A stretch of 64,000 bases of DNA from Luteibacter sp. dw_328 (GCF_018449605.1 NZ_JAAVUW010000002.1:62001-126000); one strand, 5' to 3'; shown: positions 34,209 through 43,337, counted from the first letter of the stretch. Notes: generated from the letters alone by a model not told the origin. Made by a program: numbers and translations.

Positions 34209-36449
34209 ATGCGCCTGTCCCTCTCCTGTCTCTGGACGCTGGCAGCGGGCCTGCTCATCTGTGCGAGCGGGGCACATGCCGCACCGCGGGATCCGTCGCC
34301 CTGCATCGGCCTGGTGCTTGGTGGTGGCGGCGCGCGCGGTGCCGCGCACATCGGCGTGATCGAGGTCCTCGAGCGCGAGCACATCCCCATCTGCCGGATC
34401 GCCGGCACCAGCATGGGCTCGATCGTCGGCGGCCTCTACGCGGCGGGCTACAGCTCCGAGGAGATGGCCAACGTGATCGGCCAGCTCGACTGGAAGGACC
34501 TCTTCTCCGACGATCCGGACCGCGTCGAAGAACCGATGCGTCGCAAAGATGCCGATTATCGCTATCTGCTGAATTTCGAGGTCGGCTACAAGAACGGCCA
34601 CATCGTCACGCCTGCCGGCGTTGTCCAGGGGCAAAAGCTGCTCCTGCTACTTCGCCGCTTACTGGTCTCGACGTGGAACGTGAACAACTTCGACGACCTT
34701 CCCGTGCCCTTCCGCGCCGTGGCGACCGACATCGTGGCCGGCAAGCCGGTGGTGTTCTCCCATGGTGACCTGCCCCTGGCGATCCGATCCAGCATGTCGG
34801 TGCCCGGCGCGTTTGCGCCAACCAATGTCGACGGCAAATTGCTGGTCGACGGTGGCCTCATGGACAACGTGCCCATCGACGTGGTCCGCGGCATGGGGGC
34901 GGACCGGCTCATCGTGGTGGATGTCGGCTCGCCGCTGGCCGAGGAATCGACCTTGTCCAATCCGGTGGCCCTGCTCAACCAGATGGTCAGCGCGCTGATG
35001 GCCGAGAAGACGGAGCGGCAACTCGGCGCCCTGGAGGACCGCGACATCCTCATCCGGCCAGCCCTGGGGAAGCTGGGCGCGGGCGACTTCAATCGCGCAC
35101 CGGAGGCCATCGCGATCGGCCGGGCCGCTGCGGAGGCCGCCCTTCCGCGGCTGCGTGCGCTCACCGCGTCGCCCCAGGCCTGGCAGGCCTTCGAGGATAA
35201 TCATCGCCAGCGCCAGTTCGACCCGAAGCTCGTGGCCTTCATCGACGTGGACACCAAGAGCACGCGCAGTGGCGAGTCCGCCGCCAGGCGCTTGCAGCCC
35301 GAGGTCGGCAAGCCTTTCGATCCGAAAGACGTCGAAGCGCGCATCGGCACGATTTATGGGCAGGGCGGTTACCAGCAGGTGGACTACCACCTCGTCGAGC
35401 GCGGTGCGGATCGTGGCATCCGCCTGACTCCCGTCGATAAGTCGTGGGGGCCGATCTACGGGAAAATGGGCTTTCAGCTGGACGACGATTTCAACGGTCG
35501 AAGCGAATACCTGATCTCGGCCGAAATCACCGCAGCCAACCTCAACGACAGCGGCGGCGAATGGCGCAACACGTTATGGAGCGGTCGCATTGGCGGCATT
35601 CGCTCCGAGTTCTACCAGCCGTTCGGGGAGGGAGCGACGGCGTATGTCATGCCGTTTGTCGTGGTGCGCAATGAAGATGTGCCGGTGTTCGATCACGGTG
35701 CGGATCATCAGCTGGCCGAATACCGTATCCGCCGTCGCAACGCGGGTTTCGAACTCGGCTGGACGCCGGCGTCGTACTGGCGTATCTCGACCATTTTTGC
35801 CCGTGGTCGCGATAACGGCGACCTTCGCATCGGTACACCCTCGGCTTTTCCCAGTGGCAGTTCGGAGTTCGCCTCCATCGGTGCCAAGGTCGATTGGGAC
35901 AGCCTGGACAACGCGGCGTTTCCGACGCAGGGCGCGCACGTCAATATCGATTACGAGAGCTACCGGCCCTTCCTTGGCGGTGATGTGAAAGGCGATGTCG
36001 CGCGCATCGTCGCCGACTGGGTGCCGGACTGGGGGATGAGCACGGGTCGATATCACCTGCTGCTGGGTGTGCGTGCATCCAGCGCCATCGACAACTCCAA
36101 TTTCTTCGAGGCCCAGGACTTCCTCGGCGGCTTCCTCAACCTCTCCGGCTACAGCGAGCGATCGCTCTACGGCAACCAGTCCGCCCTTGGGCGTGCCGTT
36201 CTCTACCGGCGTACAGGCAATCTCGACGCCTTGTTCTCCACGCCCATCTTCATCGGCATGAGCCTGGAAGCGGGCAATACATGGCAACGCAAGAGCGATG
36301 TCAGCTTCGGTTCACTGATCTACGCCGGCAGCATCTTCGCCGGCGTCCAGTCGCCTCTCGGTCCCGTGTTCCTCGGCGTCGGTCATGCCGCCGGTGGACA
36401 CACCGCCGTCTACCTGAACTTCGGCTCCCTGCTGCGACCCAGGTTGTGA
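34209..36449 (+). CDS. PlpD-like patatin phospholipase fused to POTRA and outer-membrane beta-barrel (type Vd)
   Basis: 746 residues: signal peptide (MRLSLSCLWTLAAGLLICAS), patatin domain with oxyanion loop 'LVLGGGGARGAAHIGVIEVL', nucleophile Ser68 in 'GTSMGSIVGG' and dyad Asp214 in 'LLVDGGLMDNVP', then a POTRA-like stretch ('SGESAARRLQPEVGKPFDPKDVEARIGTIYGQGGYQQVDY') and a C-terminal Omp85-type barrel ('LDNAAFPTQGAHVNIDYE', '...YLNFGSLLRPRL'). This order is that of Pseudomonas PlpD, where the lipase is moved across the outer membrane by its own barrel. It is monocistronic, with an operator-like motif 85 bp upstream. Confidence 0.95.
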   Translation: MRLSLSCLWTLAAGLLICASGAHAAPRDPSPCIGLVLGGGGARGAAHIGVIEVLEREHIPICRIAGTSMGSIVGGLYAAGYSSEEMANVIGQLDWKDLFSDDPDRVEEPMRRKDADYRYLLNFEVGYKNGHIVTPAGVVQGQKLLLLLRRLLVSTWNVNNFDDLPVPFRAVATDIVAGKPVVFSHGDLPLAIRSSMSVPGAFAPTNVDGKLLVDGGLMDNVPIDVVRGMGADRLIVVDVGSPLAEESTLSNPVALLNQMVSALMAEKTERQLGALEDRDILIRPALGKLGAGDFNRAPEAIAIGRAAAEAALPRLRALTASPQAWQAFEDNHRQRQFDPKLVAFIDVDTKSTRSGESAARRLQPEVGKPFDPKDVEARIGTIYGQGGYQQVDYHLVERGADRGIRLTPVDKSWGPIYGKMGFQLDDDFNGRSEYLISAEITAANLNDSGGEWRNTLWSGRIGGIRSEFYQPFGEGATAYVMPFVVVRNEDVPVFDHGADHQLAEYRIRRRNAGFELGWTPASYWRISTIFARGRDNGDLRIGTPSAFPSGSSEFASIGAKVDWDSLDNAAFPTQGAHVNIDYESYRPFLGGDVKGDVARIVADWVPDWGMSTGRYHLLLGVRASSAIDNSNFFEAQDFLGGFLNLSGYSERSLYGNQSALGRAVLYRRTGNLDALFSTPIFIGMSLEAGNTWQRKSDVSFGSLIYAGSIFAGVQSPLGPVFLGVGHAAGGHTAVYLNFGSLLRPRL

Positions 36450-36453
36450 GGCC

Positions 36454-36469
36454 GGTAGTTTTACCTACG
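36454..36469. promoter_or_regulatory. Operator-like motif GGTAGTTTTACCTACG before the porin-like gene
   Basis: A near palindrome (GGTAG..TACC / CCTACG). The complement reads CGTAGGTAAAACTACC, close to the cluster consensus. It starts five bases after the patatin stop and about 82 bp before the next gene. Confidence 0.55.
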
Positions 36470-36550
36470 TGCGCAGGGTGAAAGTTCGCTTATCGCATGG
36501 GCACGAGGGCCGCACTCTGCATATACCGTCAACGATGCCGGATCGTGACC

Positions 36551-37495
36551 ATGAACCATCGAATTGCCTTCGTCCTGATCGCCACCGCGCTTGCACCCGT
36601 GGCAGCTCATGCCACGGAGAGCGCGTTGGGTCGCTCGATCACGGGCGCGCAGATCACCCCCTTTGTCGGTATCGTGCCGCCGACGCCCGGCCTGAACGTC
36701 TCGGTGAGCTACGTCAACTATGACGGCAACATCGGCGGCAGCAGGCCGGTGCCCATCGGCGGCAGCACGGCGCTGGACCTGCATGCCAAGATCGATCTAT
36801 ACGCCGCGACGTTCGCGTATATATGGGACACGGGGAAGGGCCGCTGGAACTTCGCCAGTATGTTCACCGTCCCGTACATCCGCCCCTCGGCCACGGCATC
36901 GCTCTTCATCGGCCAGCGCTCCGCCGCCGTGAGCGACCGTGCGTCGGGCTTGTTCGACCTGTACTTCGCACCGGTGATCGCCAGCTACCACGTGAGCGAG
37001 GTGGAGCACTGGTCGTTTGGCGTGTACGTCTACGCGCCCACTGCCGATTACACGAAGGGCAGGCTGGCCAACAAGGGTCTCAACATCTGGACCTATTCGC
37101 CGGCCGTGGGCTATACGCACCTTTACGACAAGGGCGCATTCGAGTTCAGCGCGCTTGCCGGCGTGGACTTCTATTCGAAGAACCACGCCACCGACTACCA
37201 GAATGGCGCGGTCTTTCGTCTCGACCTGCTGGCGATGAAGCGCACGCCGAGCGGCTGGGGTTTTGGTGGGGTCATCGGCGTGATCCGCCAGATCGACGAC
37301 GACAAGGGCCCCACGGCGGATCGTCTCAATGGCTTCAAGGGTCGTTCGTACGGCGCCGGCCCTGCGCTCGCCTATAAAAAGTCCTTCAGCAAGGAAAGCA
37401 ACATCGATTTCACCCTGCGCTGGGTCAAGGAGTTCGATGTGAAGAATCGCATCAAGGGTGAGCCGCTGGTCCTGAACATCAGTCTTGCGCTCTGA
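36551..37495 (+). CDS. Outer-membrane transporter-like protein (phenol 'meta-pathway'/SphA-type beta-barrel)
   Basis: 314 residues from the ATG at 36551, with a signal peptide (MNHRIAFVLIATALAPVAAHA). The rest is alternating beta-strands ('GVYVYAPTADYTKGRLANKGLNIWTYSPAVGYTHLYDKGAFEFSALAGVDFYSKNHATDYQNG') ending in 'LNISLAL'. The pattern matches the family annotated as the MetA pathway of phenol degradation, a group of outer-membrane barrels thought to admit hydrophobic compounds. It is the first gene of a unit with a response regulator (5-bp gap) and a DUF4136 lipoprotein. Confidence 0.85.
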   Translation: MNHRIAFVLIATALAPVAAHATESALGRSITGAQITPFVGIVPPTPGLNVSVSYVNYDGNIGGSRPVPIGGSTALDLHAKIDLYAATFAYIWDTGKGRWNFASMFTVPYIRPSATASLFIGQRSAAVSDRASGLFDLYFAPVIASYHVSEVEHWSFGVYVYAPTADYTKGRLANKGLNIWTYSPAVGYTHLYDKGAFEFSALAGVDFYSKNHATDYQNGAVFRLDLLAMKRTPSGWGFGGVIGVIRQIDDDKGPTADRLNGFKGRSYGAGPALAYKKSFSKESNIDFTLRWVKEFDVKNRIKGEPLVLNISLAL

Positions 37496-37500
37496 CGGCG

Positions 37501-38190
37501 ATGCATGAGCCACGCGAAGGCCCACCCCTGGCGGTCGACATCATCGTCGCCGACCACCACCGTGTAGTCGCCGAAGGGGTCTCCGCCTTGCTCAGGCCTT
37601 ACGTGCGCTCCGTGGTGCTGGTGCATTCGGCTGGCGCGCTGCTCGACGGTGTGTCGCCCGGCATGCTCGTCGTCGGCGATATCGATCTGCCCGACATGCC
37701 GGGCCTCGAGCCCGTGCGCCGTATCGCCGAACGCCGTGACGGCAGCCGCTTCATCGTGCTTTCCGGGCATGACGAGCCCCTGATCGTCCAGGATGCGATG
37801 CAGATGGGTGCATGGGCTTATGTCTTGAAGCAGTCGCCACGCAACGAGCTGTTGGATGCGGTCAGGGATGTCCTGGACGGGCAGCGCTACGTCAGCCCCG
37901 GGCTGATGGCCGCCCTGGTCAACGCGCCGCCTTCCGTCCACCGGCTCACACGACGCCAGCGCGAAGTGCTCGAGCGAATGGCGAACGGGCTGCGGGCCAG
38001 CGACATCGCGACGGAGCTCGGCATTTCGGTGCGCACGGTGGAAAGTCACCGACAGTCGTTGCTGGATCTCTTCCATGTGCACAGTGGCGTGGCCCTGGTG
38101 CGCGAAGCCATCCGCATGGGGCTCATTCGGGATCCCGGCGGTCCGTACACGGCGGTGCGGGACGAGGGTCTGCCGCAGAAGCCGTCTTAA
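37501..38190 (+). CDS. NarL/FixJ-type response regulator (third of the cluster)
   Basis: 229 residues: receiver ('DIIVADHHRVVAEGVSALLRP', Asp in 'VVGDIDLPDMPGLEPVRRI', Ser and Lys in 'IVLSGHDE' and 'AYVLKQSP') and HTH ('RLTRRQREVLERMANGLRASDIATELGISVRTVESHRQSLLDLF'). The first acidic pair is DH instead of DD (ADHH), which may change metal binding and phosphorylation. It is cotranscribed with the barrel protein upstream and DUF4136 downstream, and has no kinase of its own here. It could respond to the kinase at 32398-33969. Confidence 0.92.
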   Translation: MHEPREGPPLAVDIIVADHHRVVAEGVSALLRPYVRSVVLVHSAGALLDGVSPGMLVVGDIDLPDMPGLEPVRRIAERRDGSRFIVLSGHDEPLIVQDAMQMGAWAYVLKQSPRNELLDAVRDVLDGQRYVSPGLMAALVNAPPSVHRLTRRQREVLERMANGLRASDIATELGISVRTVESHRQSLLDLFHVHSGVALVREAIRMGLIRDPGGPYTAVRDEGLPQKPS

Positions 38191-38207
38191 CCCGAGGAGG
38201 TCCGATC

Positions 38208-38789
38208 ATGAAGTATCGCGCGAGCGTCGTCGTCGCCCTGGTGTTGTCCGGCTGCGCCACCTTCAGTGTCACCAACGAATGGAAGGATCCGGGCTGGTCC
38301 GGCCCACCGGCGTCGAACATCCTCGTCATCGGCGTCGCGCGCAGCGACACCATGCGGCGTCTCTTCGAGGACACCTTCGCGCGCGATCTCACCACCGCCG
38401 GCGTGCGTGCGGAGGCCAGTTACGCGGCGATTCCCTCCGGGCATGACGGATCGGCGAAGCTCGGTGACGTCGTTCGCAGCACGGGCAGCGATGCGGTGCT
38501 GGTCACGCGTATCCAGCGTGTGGAAGATCGCATCAATGTGACGCCTACCGGACCGGGTCCGGGGTATGGCGGTTTCTATGGCTGGTACGGCGGCGCGTGG
38601 GACAACACACCGGAGGTCACCCAGACCACGGTTGTCACCCTGGAGACGAGCCTGTGGGACGTGCGTAGCCAGAAGCTGGTCTGGACCGTGACCACACAAG
38701 GCCTGGCGAGCAATGACATTCCGAAGGCCACGAACGAACTGTCGAAAACCCTCATCCCCAAAATGAAGGCCGATGGCGTCATCCGCTAG
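38208..38789 (+). CDS. DUF4136-type lipoprotein
   Basis: 193 residues following a perfect-looking ribosome-binding site (GAGGAGG). Signal peptide with lipobox 'VVALVLSGC', then 'SVTNEWKDPGWSGPPASNILVIGVARSDTMRRLFEDTFARDLTTAGVRAEASYAAIP' and a Gly/Tyr loop near residues 120-135. DUF4136-like lipoproteins are periplasmic or outer-membrane proteins of unknown role. Its end overlaps the convergent DUF202 gene by four bases. Confidence 0.85.
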   Translation: MKYRASVVVALVLSGCATFSVTNEWKDPGWSGPPASNILVIGVARSDTMRRLFEDTFARDLTTAGVRAEASYAAIPSGHDGSAKLGDVVRSTGSDAVLVTRIQRVEDRINVTPTGPGPGYGGFYGWYGGAWDNTPEVTQTTVVTLETSLWDVRSQKLVWTVTTQGLASNDIPKATNELSKTLIPKMKADGVIR

Positions 38790-39274
38790 TCGAAGGGACC
38801 GATGTGGGCGGTCATGCTGATGATGGCGAGGACGCCGAGTAGCAGCATGACCGTCGCGACGAGCAACGTCATCGAGACGGGGTAGGGCGTTTCGCCGTGG
38901 ATCAGTCCTTCGCGTGCCATCGCTTCGCGCTCGGCACGGAGCGTACGCATGTAGTGCAGGTGGTAAACGATGCCCAGCACCAGCATGGCGATACCGAGCC
39001 CGACCAGGGCGACGCCGAAGTTACGCGGGGCGTGGCTTCCTTCGGCGAGGATTTTCGACGTGCGCAGGTGCTCGAAAAACTGGCCGATGGTGAAACCGAA
39101 GCTGATCAGCGATATCGAGGTCCGCATCACCGACATCAGCGTGCGGTCGGTGCTCATCCGCGTGCGCTGGAAGGACATGCCGGTGCGTCGCGACGAAAGC
39201 TCGACAGCCGGATCGTGCCGGTCGCCGTCGATGGCCGCAACGGTGTAACGGTAGCCGCCGGATGGTGTATTCAT
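38786..39274 (-). CDS. DUF202 (YidH-like) inner membrane protein
   Basis: 162 residues with three membrane helices after a 45-residue cytosolic N-terminus. 'RTGMSFQRTRMSTDRTLMSVMRTSISLISFGFTIGQFFEHL' is the DUF202/YidH signature. It is the second gene after the beta-barrel protein, 13 bases downstream of it. Function unknown. Confidence 0.9.
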   Translation of the reverse strand: MNTPSGGYRYTVAAIDGDRHDPAVELSSRRTGMSFQRTRMSTDRTLMSVMRTSISLISFGFTIGQFFEHLRTSKILAEGSHAPRNFGVALVGLGIAMLVLGIVYHLHYMRTLRAEREAMAREGLIHGETPYPVSMTLLVATVMLLLGVLAIISMTAHIGPFD

Positions 39275-39287
39275 CGAAGTCTCCGCG

Positions 39288-40481
39288 TCAGCGCCACGCG
39301 CTGCCCACCTGCAGGTACCAGGCGTGGTCGTCGTGGCTCCAGGCCCAGTCCACGCCGGCATATAGCCCGAGCGCGCTGGCAATGAGGTAACGAAAGCCGA
39401 CACCCTTGGTCGTTTCCGTCGGCGCGCTGTCGAACGCGTTATGCCTGCCCCACGCGCGCCCCGCGCCGCCAAAGGCCAGGGTGGCCCAGCGTTTGGTCAT
39501 GTTCCAGCGAAGCTCGGCTTCGACCATGCCGACCGAGGTGTCCTGGTAGCGTCCGTAGGAAATGCCGCGCAGGTCGATCGAGGGCAGCTGGTAGAAGGGC
39601 ACGTTACCCGGCGCCGTGCGGTAATCCGCGCGAAGGCCGAGCACCAGGCTGCTACCGATCGGGATATAGCCCAGCGTATGGGCGCGATAGGACTGAAAGG
39701 TATTGCTGCTGCCGATACCCGGCATGTAGAACGTCGTGTCGATCATCGCGAGCACGCCGCTCGACGGGGTCAGCGTGTTGTCGCGCGTGTCGTACTCGAT
39801 CACCGGGCCGAGGCCGGAGGCCTTGCTGGCGAAGTCGCTCGGCTTGAAGAACTGCTTGTTGCCTTCGATGTTCAGGCGGCTGTTGAGATCGATGTAGATC
39901 CAGCGCACGCCCAGGTAGAGCGGCGTGTCGCCGACGCGATGTTGCACCTGCTGGAACGAGAAGTAGCCGTCGAGGTTGTAGCCGATCTTGCGTGGCGCCA
40001 GCACCAGCCCCTGGGTGTAGAAGTCGAGGTTGACCGAAGCCTTGCCCAGGGCGCCCTTGTAGCGCCAACGATCGTCGCGGAAATGAAATTCACCCGCCAG
40101 GGCGCCACCGTAGGTGCCGTTCTGCGTCTTTGCCGCACCGAACCCGTAGATGTTCGGGGCGATACGCTCGCCGCGGTCTTTCGAAGCCTGCGACTGCTTC
40201 GCGGGGCGGAAGAACACGGCCGAGGCGCCACCGCCGTTGCCCACGGCCGGTTCGGTGATGACGATGGGCACGATCAGTGCGCCCTTATGCTGGAGCAGCC
40301 AGCGCGACATGTCGATGGCGTGGTCGTTCGGGTCATGGATGAGCTGCCAGAAGGATTCCTTCGGCGCGGGCGCGGGGGGTATTCCCGGAGTGGTCGGTGC
40401 GGCTTCCTGGCCGAAGGCGCAGGCGGGCGCCAGCGCGAGCAACGCGCGGCACATCAGACGTGGGATCGTCGCGATTCGCAT
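39288..40481 (-). CDS. BamA/TamA-family outer-membrane beta-barrel protein
   Basis: 397 residues with a signal peptide (MRIATIPRLMCRALLALAPACAFG). There is a short linker and no POTRA domain. The barrel carries 'GLGPVIEYDTRDNTLTPSSGVLAMIDTTFY', the D15/Omp85 pattern, then 'LVLGLRADYRTAPGNVPFYQLPSIDLRGISYGRYQDTSVGMVEAELRWNMTKRWATLAFGGAGRAW' and a final 'WYLQVGSAWR' strand. Stand-alone barrels of this kind have no known function. Divergent from the HAD gene; two operator-like motifs lie between. Confidence 0.9.
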   Translation of the reverse strand: MRIATIPRLMCRALLALAPACAFGQEAAPTTPGIPPAPAPKESFWQLIHDPNDHAIDMSRWLLQHKGALIVPIVITEPAVGNGGGASAVFFRPAKQSQASKDRGERIAPNIYGFGAAKTQNGTYGGALAGEFHFRDDRWRYKGALGKASVNLDFYTQGLVLAPRKIGYNLDGYFSFQQVQHRVGDTPLYLGVRWIYIDLNSRLNIEGNKQFFKPSDFASKASGLGPVIEYDTRDNTLTPSSGVLAMIDTTFYMPGIGSSNTFQSYRAHTLGYIPIGSSLVLGLRADYRTAPGNVPFYQLPSIDLRGISYGRYQDTSVGMVEAELRWNMTKRWATLAFGGAGRAWGRHNAFDSAPTETTKGVGFRYLIASALGLYAGVDWAWSHDDHAWYLQVGSAWR

Positions 40482-40540
40482 GCCCCGATCTTCGCTGCCG
40501 ATCGTCGCATGCCACAGCGCAAACCTCCGCGAAAGGGCTG

Positions 40541-40555
40541 GGTATTTCTACGTAG
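40541..40555. promoter_or_regulatory. Operator-like motif GGTATTTCTACGTAG, divergent promoter region
   Basis: Closer to the beta-barrel gene (60 bp upstream of its start). Matches the GGTAAATCTACG part of the cluster consensus with two changes. Confidence 0.45.
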
Positions 40556-40568
40556 CCTTCCCGTCCCT

Positions 40569-40584
40569 CGTAGATTTACCTAGG
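40569..40584. promoter_or_regulatory. Operator-like motif CGTAGATTTACCTAGG, divergent promoter region
   Basis: Complement CCTAGGTAAATCTACG is the best example of the cluster consensus. It lies about 75 bp upstream of the HAD gene start. Confidence 0.6.
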
Positions 40585-40658
40585 GTCTTCTCGGCGCTAC
40601 TACGCTTCGACTGTGTCATCCACATGCGGATCATCGGATGCTCAAGAGGAGGGTGTCC

Positions 40659-41687
40659 ATGCTGTGCTACCGATGGGAAATGCGTCACACGGTCGCGACG
40701 TTCGCGATGTTGCTCATCCTCGCCACGACGGGTCGGGCGCATTCGGACGGGGATAGCGGCGTACTGCCTTCCTGGAACGATGGTCCGACGCGGACGGCCG
40801 TTATCGATTTCGTCACCGCGGCGACGAAAGACGGCGATCCGGGTTACATCGCACCGGAAGCCCGCGTTGCCGTGTTCGACATGGACGGTACGCTGATGCC
40901 CGAGAAGCCCTTGCCAGGTGCCTTGCTGCCGCTGGTGGCGGACGTGAAGACGGCGGTGGCCAAGCACCCGGAGCTGAAACAGCAGCCCGGTGTGGCGGCC
41001 CTGCTCGCCGGTGACTTAAAGGGCCTGCAGGCGCTCGGCGAAACGGGGCTCGCGCAAATCGTCGCCGCCGCCATCGATGGTCGCACGGTCGACGAGGTTT
41101 CCGCAGACATGGCGCGTGAAGAGCGCGCGGCGCCCAACCCACATTTTGGTCAGCCCTACACGAAGCTCGCCTATCGACCGATGGTCGAGCTGCTGCGCTA
41201 TCTCGAGGCCAACGGCTTCCAGACGTGGATATGCAGCGGCTCACCTGTCGCCTACACACGGGGCATGTCACAGGAAGTCTTCGGTATTCCCCCCGAACGG
41301 GTCATCGGCAGTTCGTTGCAGACGCGCTTCGGCGAACGCGACGGCAAGACGGTGCTGACCTATACCGGCAAGGTGGAGCACGTGACCGATCGTGAGGGCA
41401 AGCCGCCGGTCATCCATCTGGCCATTGGACGCCGGCCTGTCTTCGTCGGCGGCAACGTGGGCGGCGTCGGCGACGTGGCGATGATGCGTTATGCGATGGA
41501 TCGCGGCGGTCCGTCGTTTGCGTTGCTGGTTAATCACGACGACGCCAAGCGCGAGTTCGTCTACGCCGAAAAGAACGGCGACTCCCTCGCTGCCGCTACC
41601 CGTTACCACTTCCGCGTCGTCAGCATCAGGAACGACTGGAAGACCGTGTTCGATCCGTCGGTGACCCCACGACCGTCGGCCCCCTGA
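40659..41687 (+). CDS. Periplasmic HAD-superfamily phosphatase
   Basis: 342 residues. The ATG at 40659 was chosen for the strong upstream AGAGGAGGG; an ATG at 40638 is the alternative. A membrane-entry leader (about residues 10-27) precedes HAD motif I 'VAVFDMDGTLMPEKP', motif II 'WICSGSPVAYTRGM' and motifs III/IV 'FVGGNVGGVGDVAMMRYA'. The helical cap lies between motifs I and II, as in phosphoserine-phosphatase-like HADs. Substrate unknown. It is 24 bp upstream of the sulfatase and shares its promoter. Confidence 0.92.
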   Translation: MLCYRWEMRHTVATFAMLLILATTGRAHSDGDSGVLPSWNDGPTRTAVIDFVTAATKDGDPGYIAPEARVAVFDMDGTLMPEKPLPGALLPLVADVKTAVAKHPELKQQPGVAALLAGDLKGLQALGETGLAQIVAAAIDGRTVDEVSADMAREERAAPNPHFGQPYTKLAYRPMVELLRYLEANGFQTWICSGSPVAYTRGMSQEVFGIPPERVIGSSLQTRFGERDGKTVLTYTGKVEHVTDREGKPPVIHLAIGRRPVFVGGNVGGVGDVAMMRYAMDRGGPSFALLVNHDDAKREFVYAEKNGDSLAAATRYHFRVVSIRNDWKTVFDPSVTPRPSAP

Positions 41688-41711
41688 TCCACCTGTGCAT
41701 TCGCGGAGAGA

Positions 41712-43322
41712 ATGACCATGGCAAGCGCAAGCAAGAGCGACAAGAAGGCAAAAAAGGCCGAATCGGCCCAAGGAGCTGCCTCCAGGAAGGGCAAGCGCCC
41801 GAACATCCTGGTGATCTGGGGCGATGACATCGGCATATCGAACCTGAGCTGCTACACGCGAGGGTTGATGGGCTACCAGACGCCGAACATCGACCGCCTG
41901 GCAAACGAAGGAATGATTTTCACCGACTCATACGGCGAGCAGTCGTGCACGGCCGGAAGATCCTCCTTCATCACGGGCCAGAGCGTCATGCGCACCGGCC
42001 TGTCGAAAGTCGGCATACCTGGCGCGCCGGTCGGCATGAACGAAAAGATCGTGACGATCGCCGCGCTACTGAAGAACGAGGGCTACACGACAGGCCAGTT
42101 CGGCAAGAATCATCTGGGTGACCTCAACCACATGTTGCCGACCAACCATGGCTTCGATGAGTTCTACGGCAATCTCTATCATCTGAACGCTGAAGAAGAG
42201 CCGGAGATGTACGACTACTTTCCCGAAAAGGAATTCGGCGCTTTCATCGAGACGGTGAAGCCGCGAGGCGTGATCCATAGCTTCGCCACCGATGTCGACG
42301 ACCCGACGGAGCAGCCAAGGTGGGGAAAGATCGGCAAGCAGAAGATCGAAGATACCGGCCCACTCAACCGGAAGCGGATGCTCACCTGCGATGACGACTT
42401 CGCGAAGAGGGCGACGGGGTTCATCAAGCGGGCGACAGACGACGATGTTCCCTTCTTTGTCTGGGTCAACTTCACCCACATGCACCTGTATACGCATACC
42501 AAGGAAGAGAGCCTGGGCCAGGCCGGCCGTTGGCAGTCCCCCTATCACGACACCATGGTCGATCACGACAGGAACGTCGGCACCCTGCTCGACTACCTTG
42601 ATGAACTCGGCATCGCCGACGACACCCTGGTCTTGTATTCCACGGACAACGGCCCCCACCGGAACTCCTGGCCCGATGGTGGTACGACGCCGTTCCGCAG
42701 CGAGAAAGACACCAACTGGGAGGGCGCCTTCCGTATCCCGCTCGTCGTTCGCTACCCCGGGAAGATCAAGCCCGGTTCCGTATCGAACGAGATCGTGCAG
42801 CACCATGACTGGCTACCGACGTTTCTGGAGCTCGCGGGCAACACGACCGTCGTCAACGATCTCAAGAAAGGCGTCAAGGCGCTAGGCCGCACCTATAAGA
42901 ATCACATCGATGGCGTGAGCTTGTTGTCGTACCTCACCGGCCAGGAGGCGAAATCGCCGCGCAAGCTCTTCGTTTACATCTCCGATGACGGCGACATCCT
43001 TGGCATTCGCTACGACAACTGGAAGATAACGTTCATGGAGCAGAGATGCAGGGGAACGATGCAGATCTGGGGCGAACCGTTCACGGCCATGCGCATTCCC
43101 AAGATCTACAACCTGAGGACGGATCCGTATGAGTTTGCGGACGTCACGTCGAACACCTACTGGGACTGGTACATCAACCATGTCTACATCGTCTACGGCG
43201 CCATAGCGCTACTCACCAAATTCAATCAAACCTTTGGTGAGTTCCCGAAGATCCAGAAGCCGAACACCTTCACTGCCGACCAGGCGATCGAGAAGCTTAA
43301 CGATGCGGTGACGGGTAAGTAG
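41712..43322 (+). CDS. Arylsulfatase (cysteine-type sulfatase), no signal peptide
   Basis: 536 residues (ATG at 41718 is a possible start with better spacing from GGAG). A Lys/Ala-rich leaderless tail (1-27) precedes 'RPNILVIWGDDIGISNLSCY' with metal-binding Asp residues, then the sulfatase signature 'GEQSCTAGRSSFITGQS'; Cys79 is the residue an FGE would turn into formylglycine. 'GKNHLGD', 'HMHLYTHT' and 'LYSTDNGPHRNSWPDGG' provide further metal and substrate ligands. The lack of a signal peptide suggests a cytosolic enzyme like Pseudomonas AtsA. Its codon use looks less GC-biased than its neighbours. Downstream of the HAD gene; the natural sulfate ester is unknown. Confidence 0.95.
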   Translation: MTMASASKSDKKAKKAESAQGAASRKGKRPNILVIWGDDIGISNLSCYTRGLMGYQTPNIDRLANEGMIFTDSYGEQSCTAGRSSFITGQSVMRTGLSKVGIPGAPVGMNEKIVTIAALLKNEGYTTGQFGKNHLGDLNHMLPTNHGFDEFYGNLYHLNAEEEPEMYDYFPEKEFGAFIETVKPRGVIHSFATDVDDPTEQPRWGKIGKQKIEDTGPLNRKRMLTCDDDFAKRATGFIKRATDDDVPFFVWVNFTHMHLYTHTKEESLGQAGRWQSPYHDTMVDHDRNVGTLLDYLDELGIADDTLVLYSTDNGPHRNSWPDGGTTPFRSEKDTNWEGAFRIPLVVRYPGKIKPGSVSNEIVQHHDWLPTFLELAGNTTVVNDLKKGVKALGRTYKNHIDGVSLLSYLTGQEAKSPRKLFVYISDDGDILGIRYDNWKITFMEQRCRGTMQIWGEPFTAMRIPKIYNLRTDPYEFADVTSNTYWDWYINHVYIVYGAIALLTKFNQTFGEFPKIQKPNTFTADQAIEKLNDAVTGK

Positions 43323-43337
43323 TCAGGCAGATAGGAT

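Noticed and set aside
39441-40583. 380-residue open frame opposite the outer-membrane barrel gene
   Set aside because: Antisense artefact; it would also cover the divergent promoter with the operator-like motifs.
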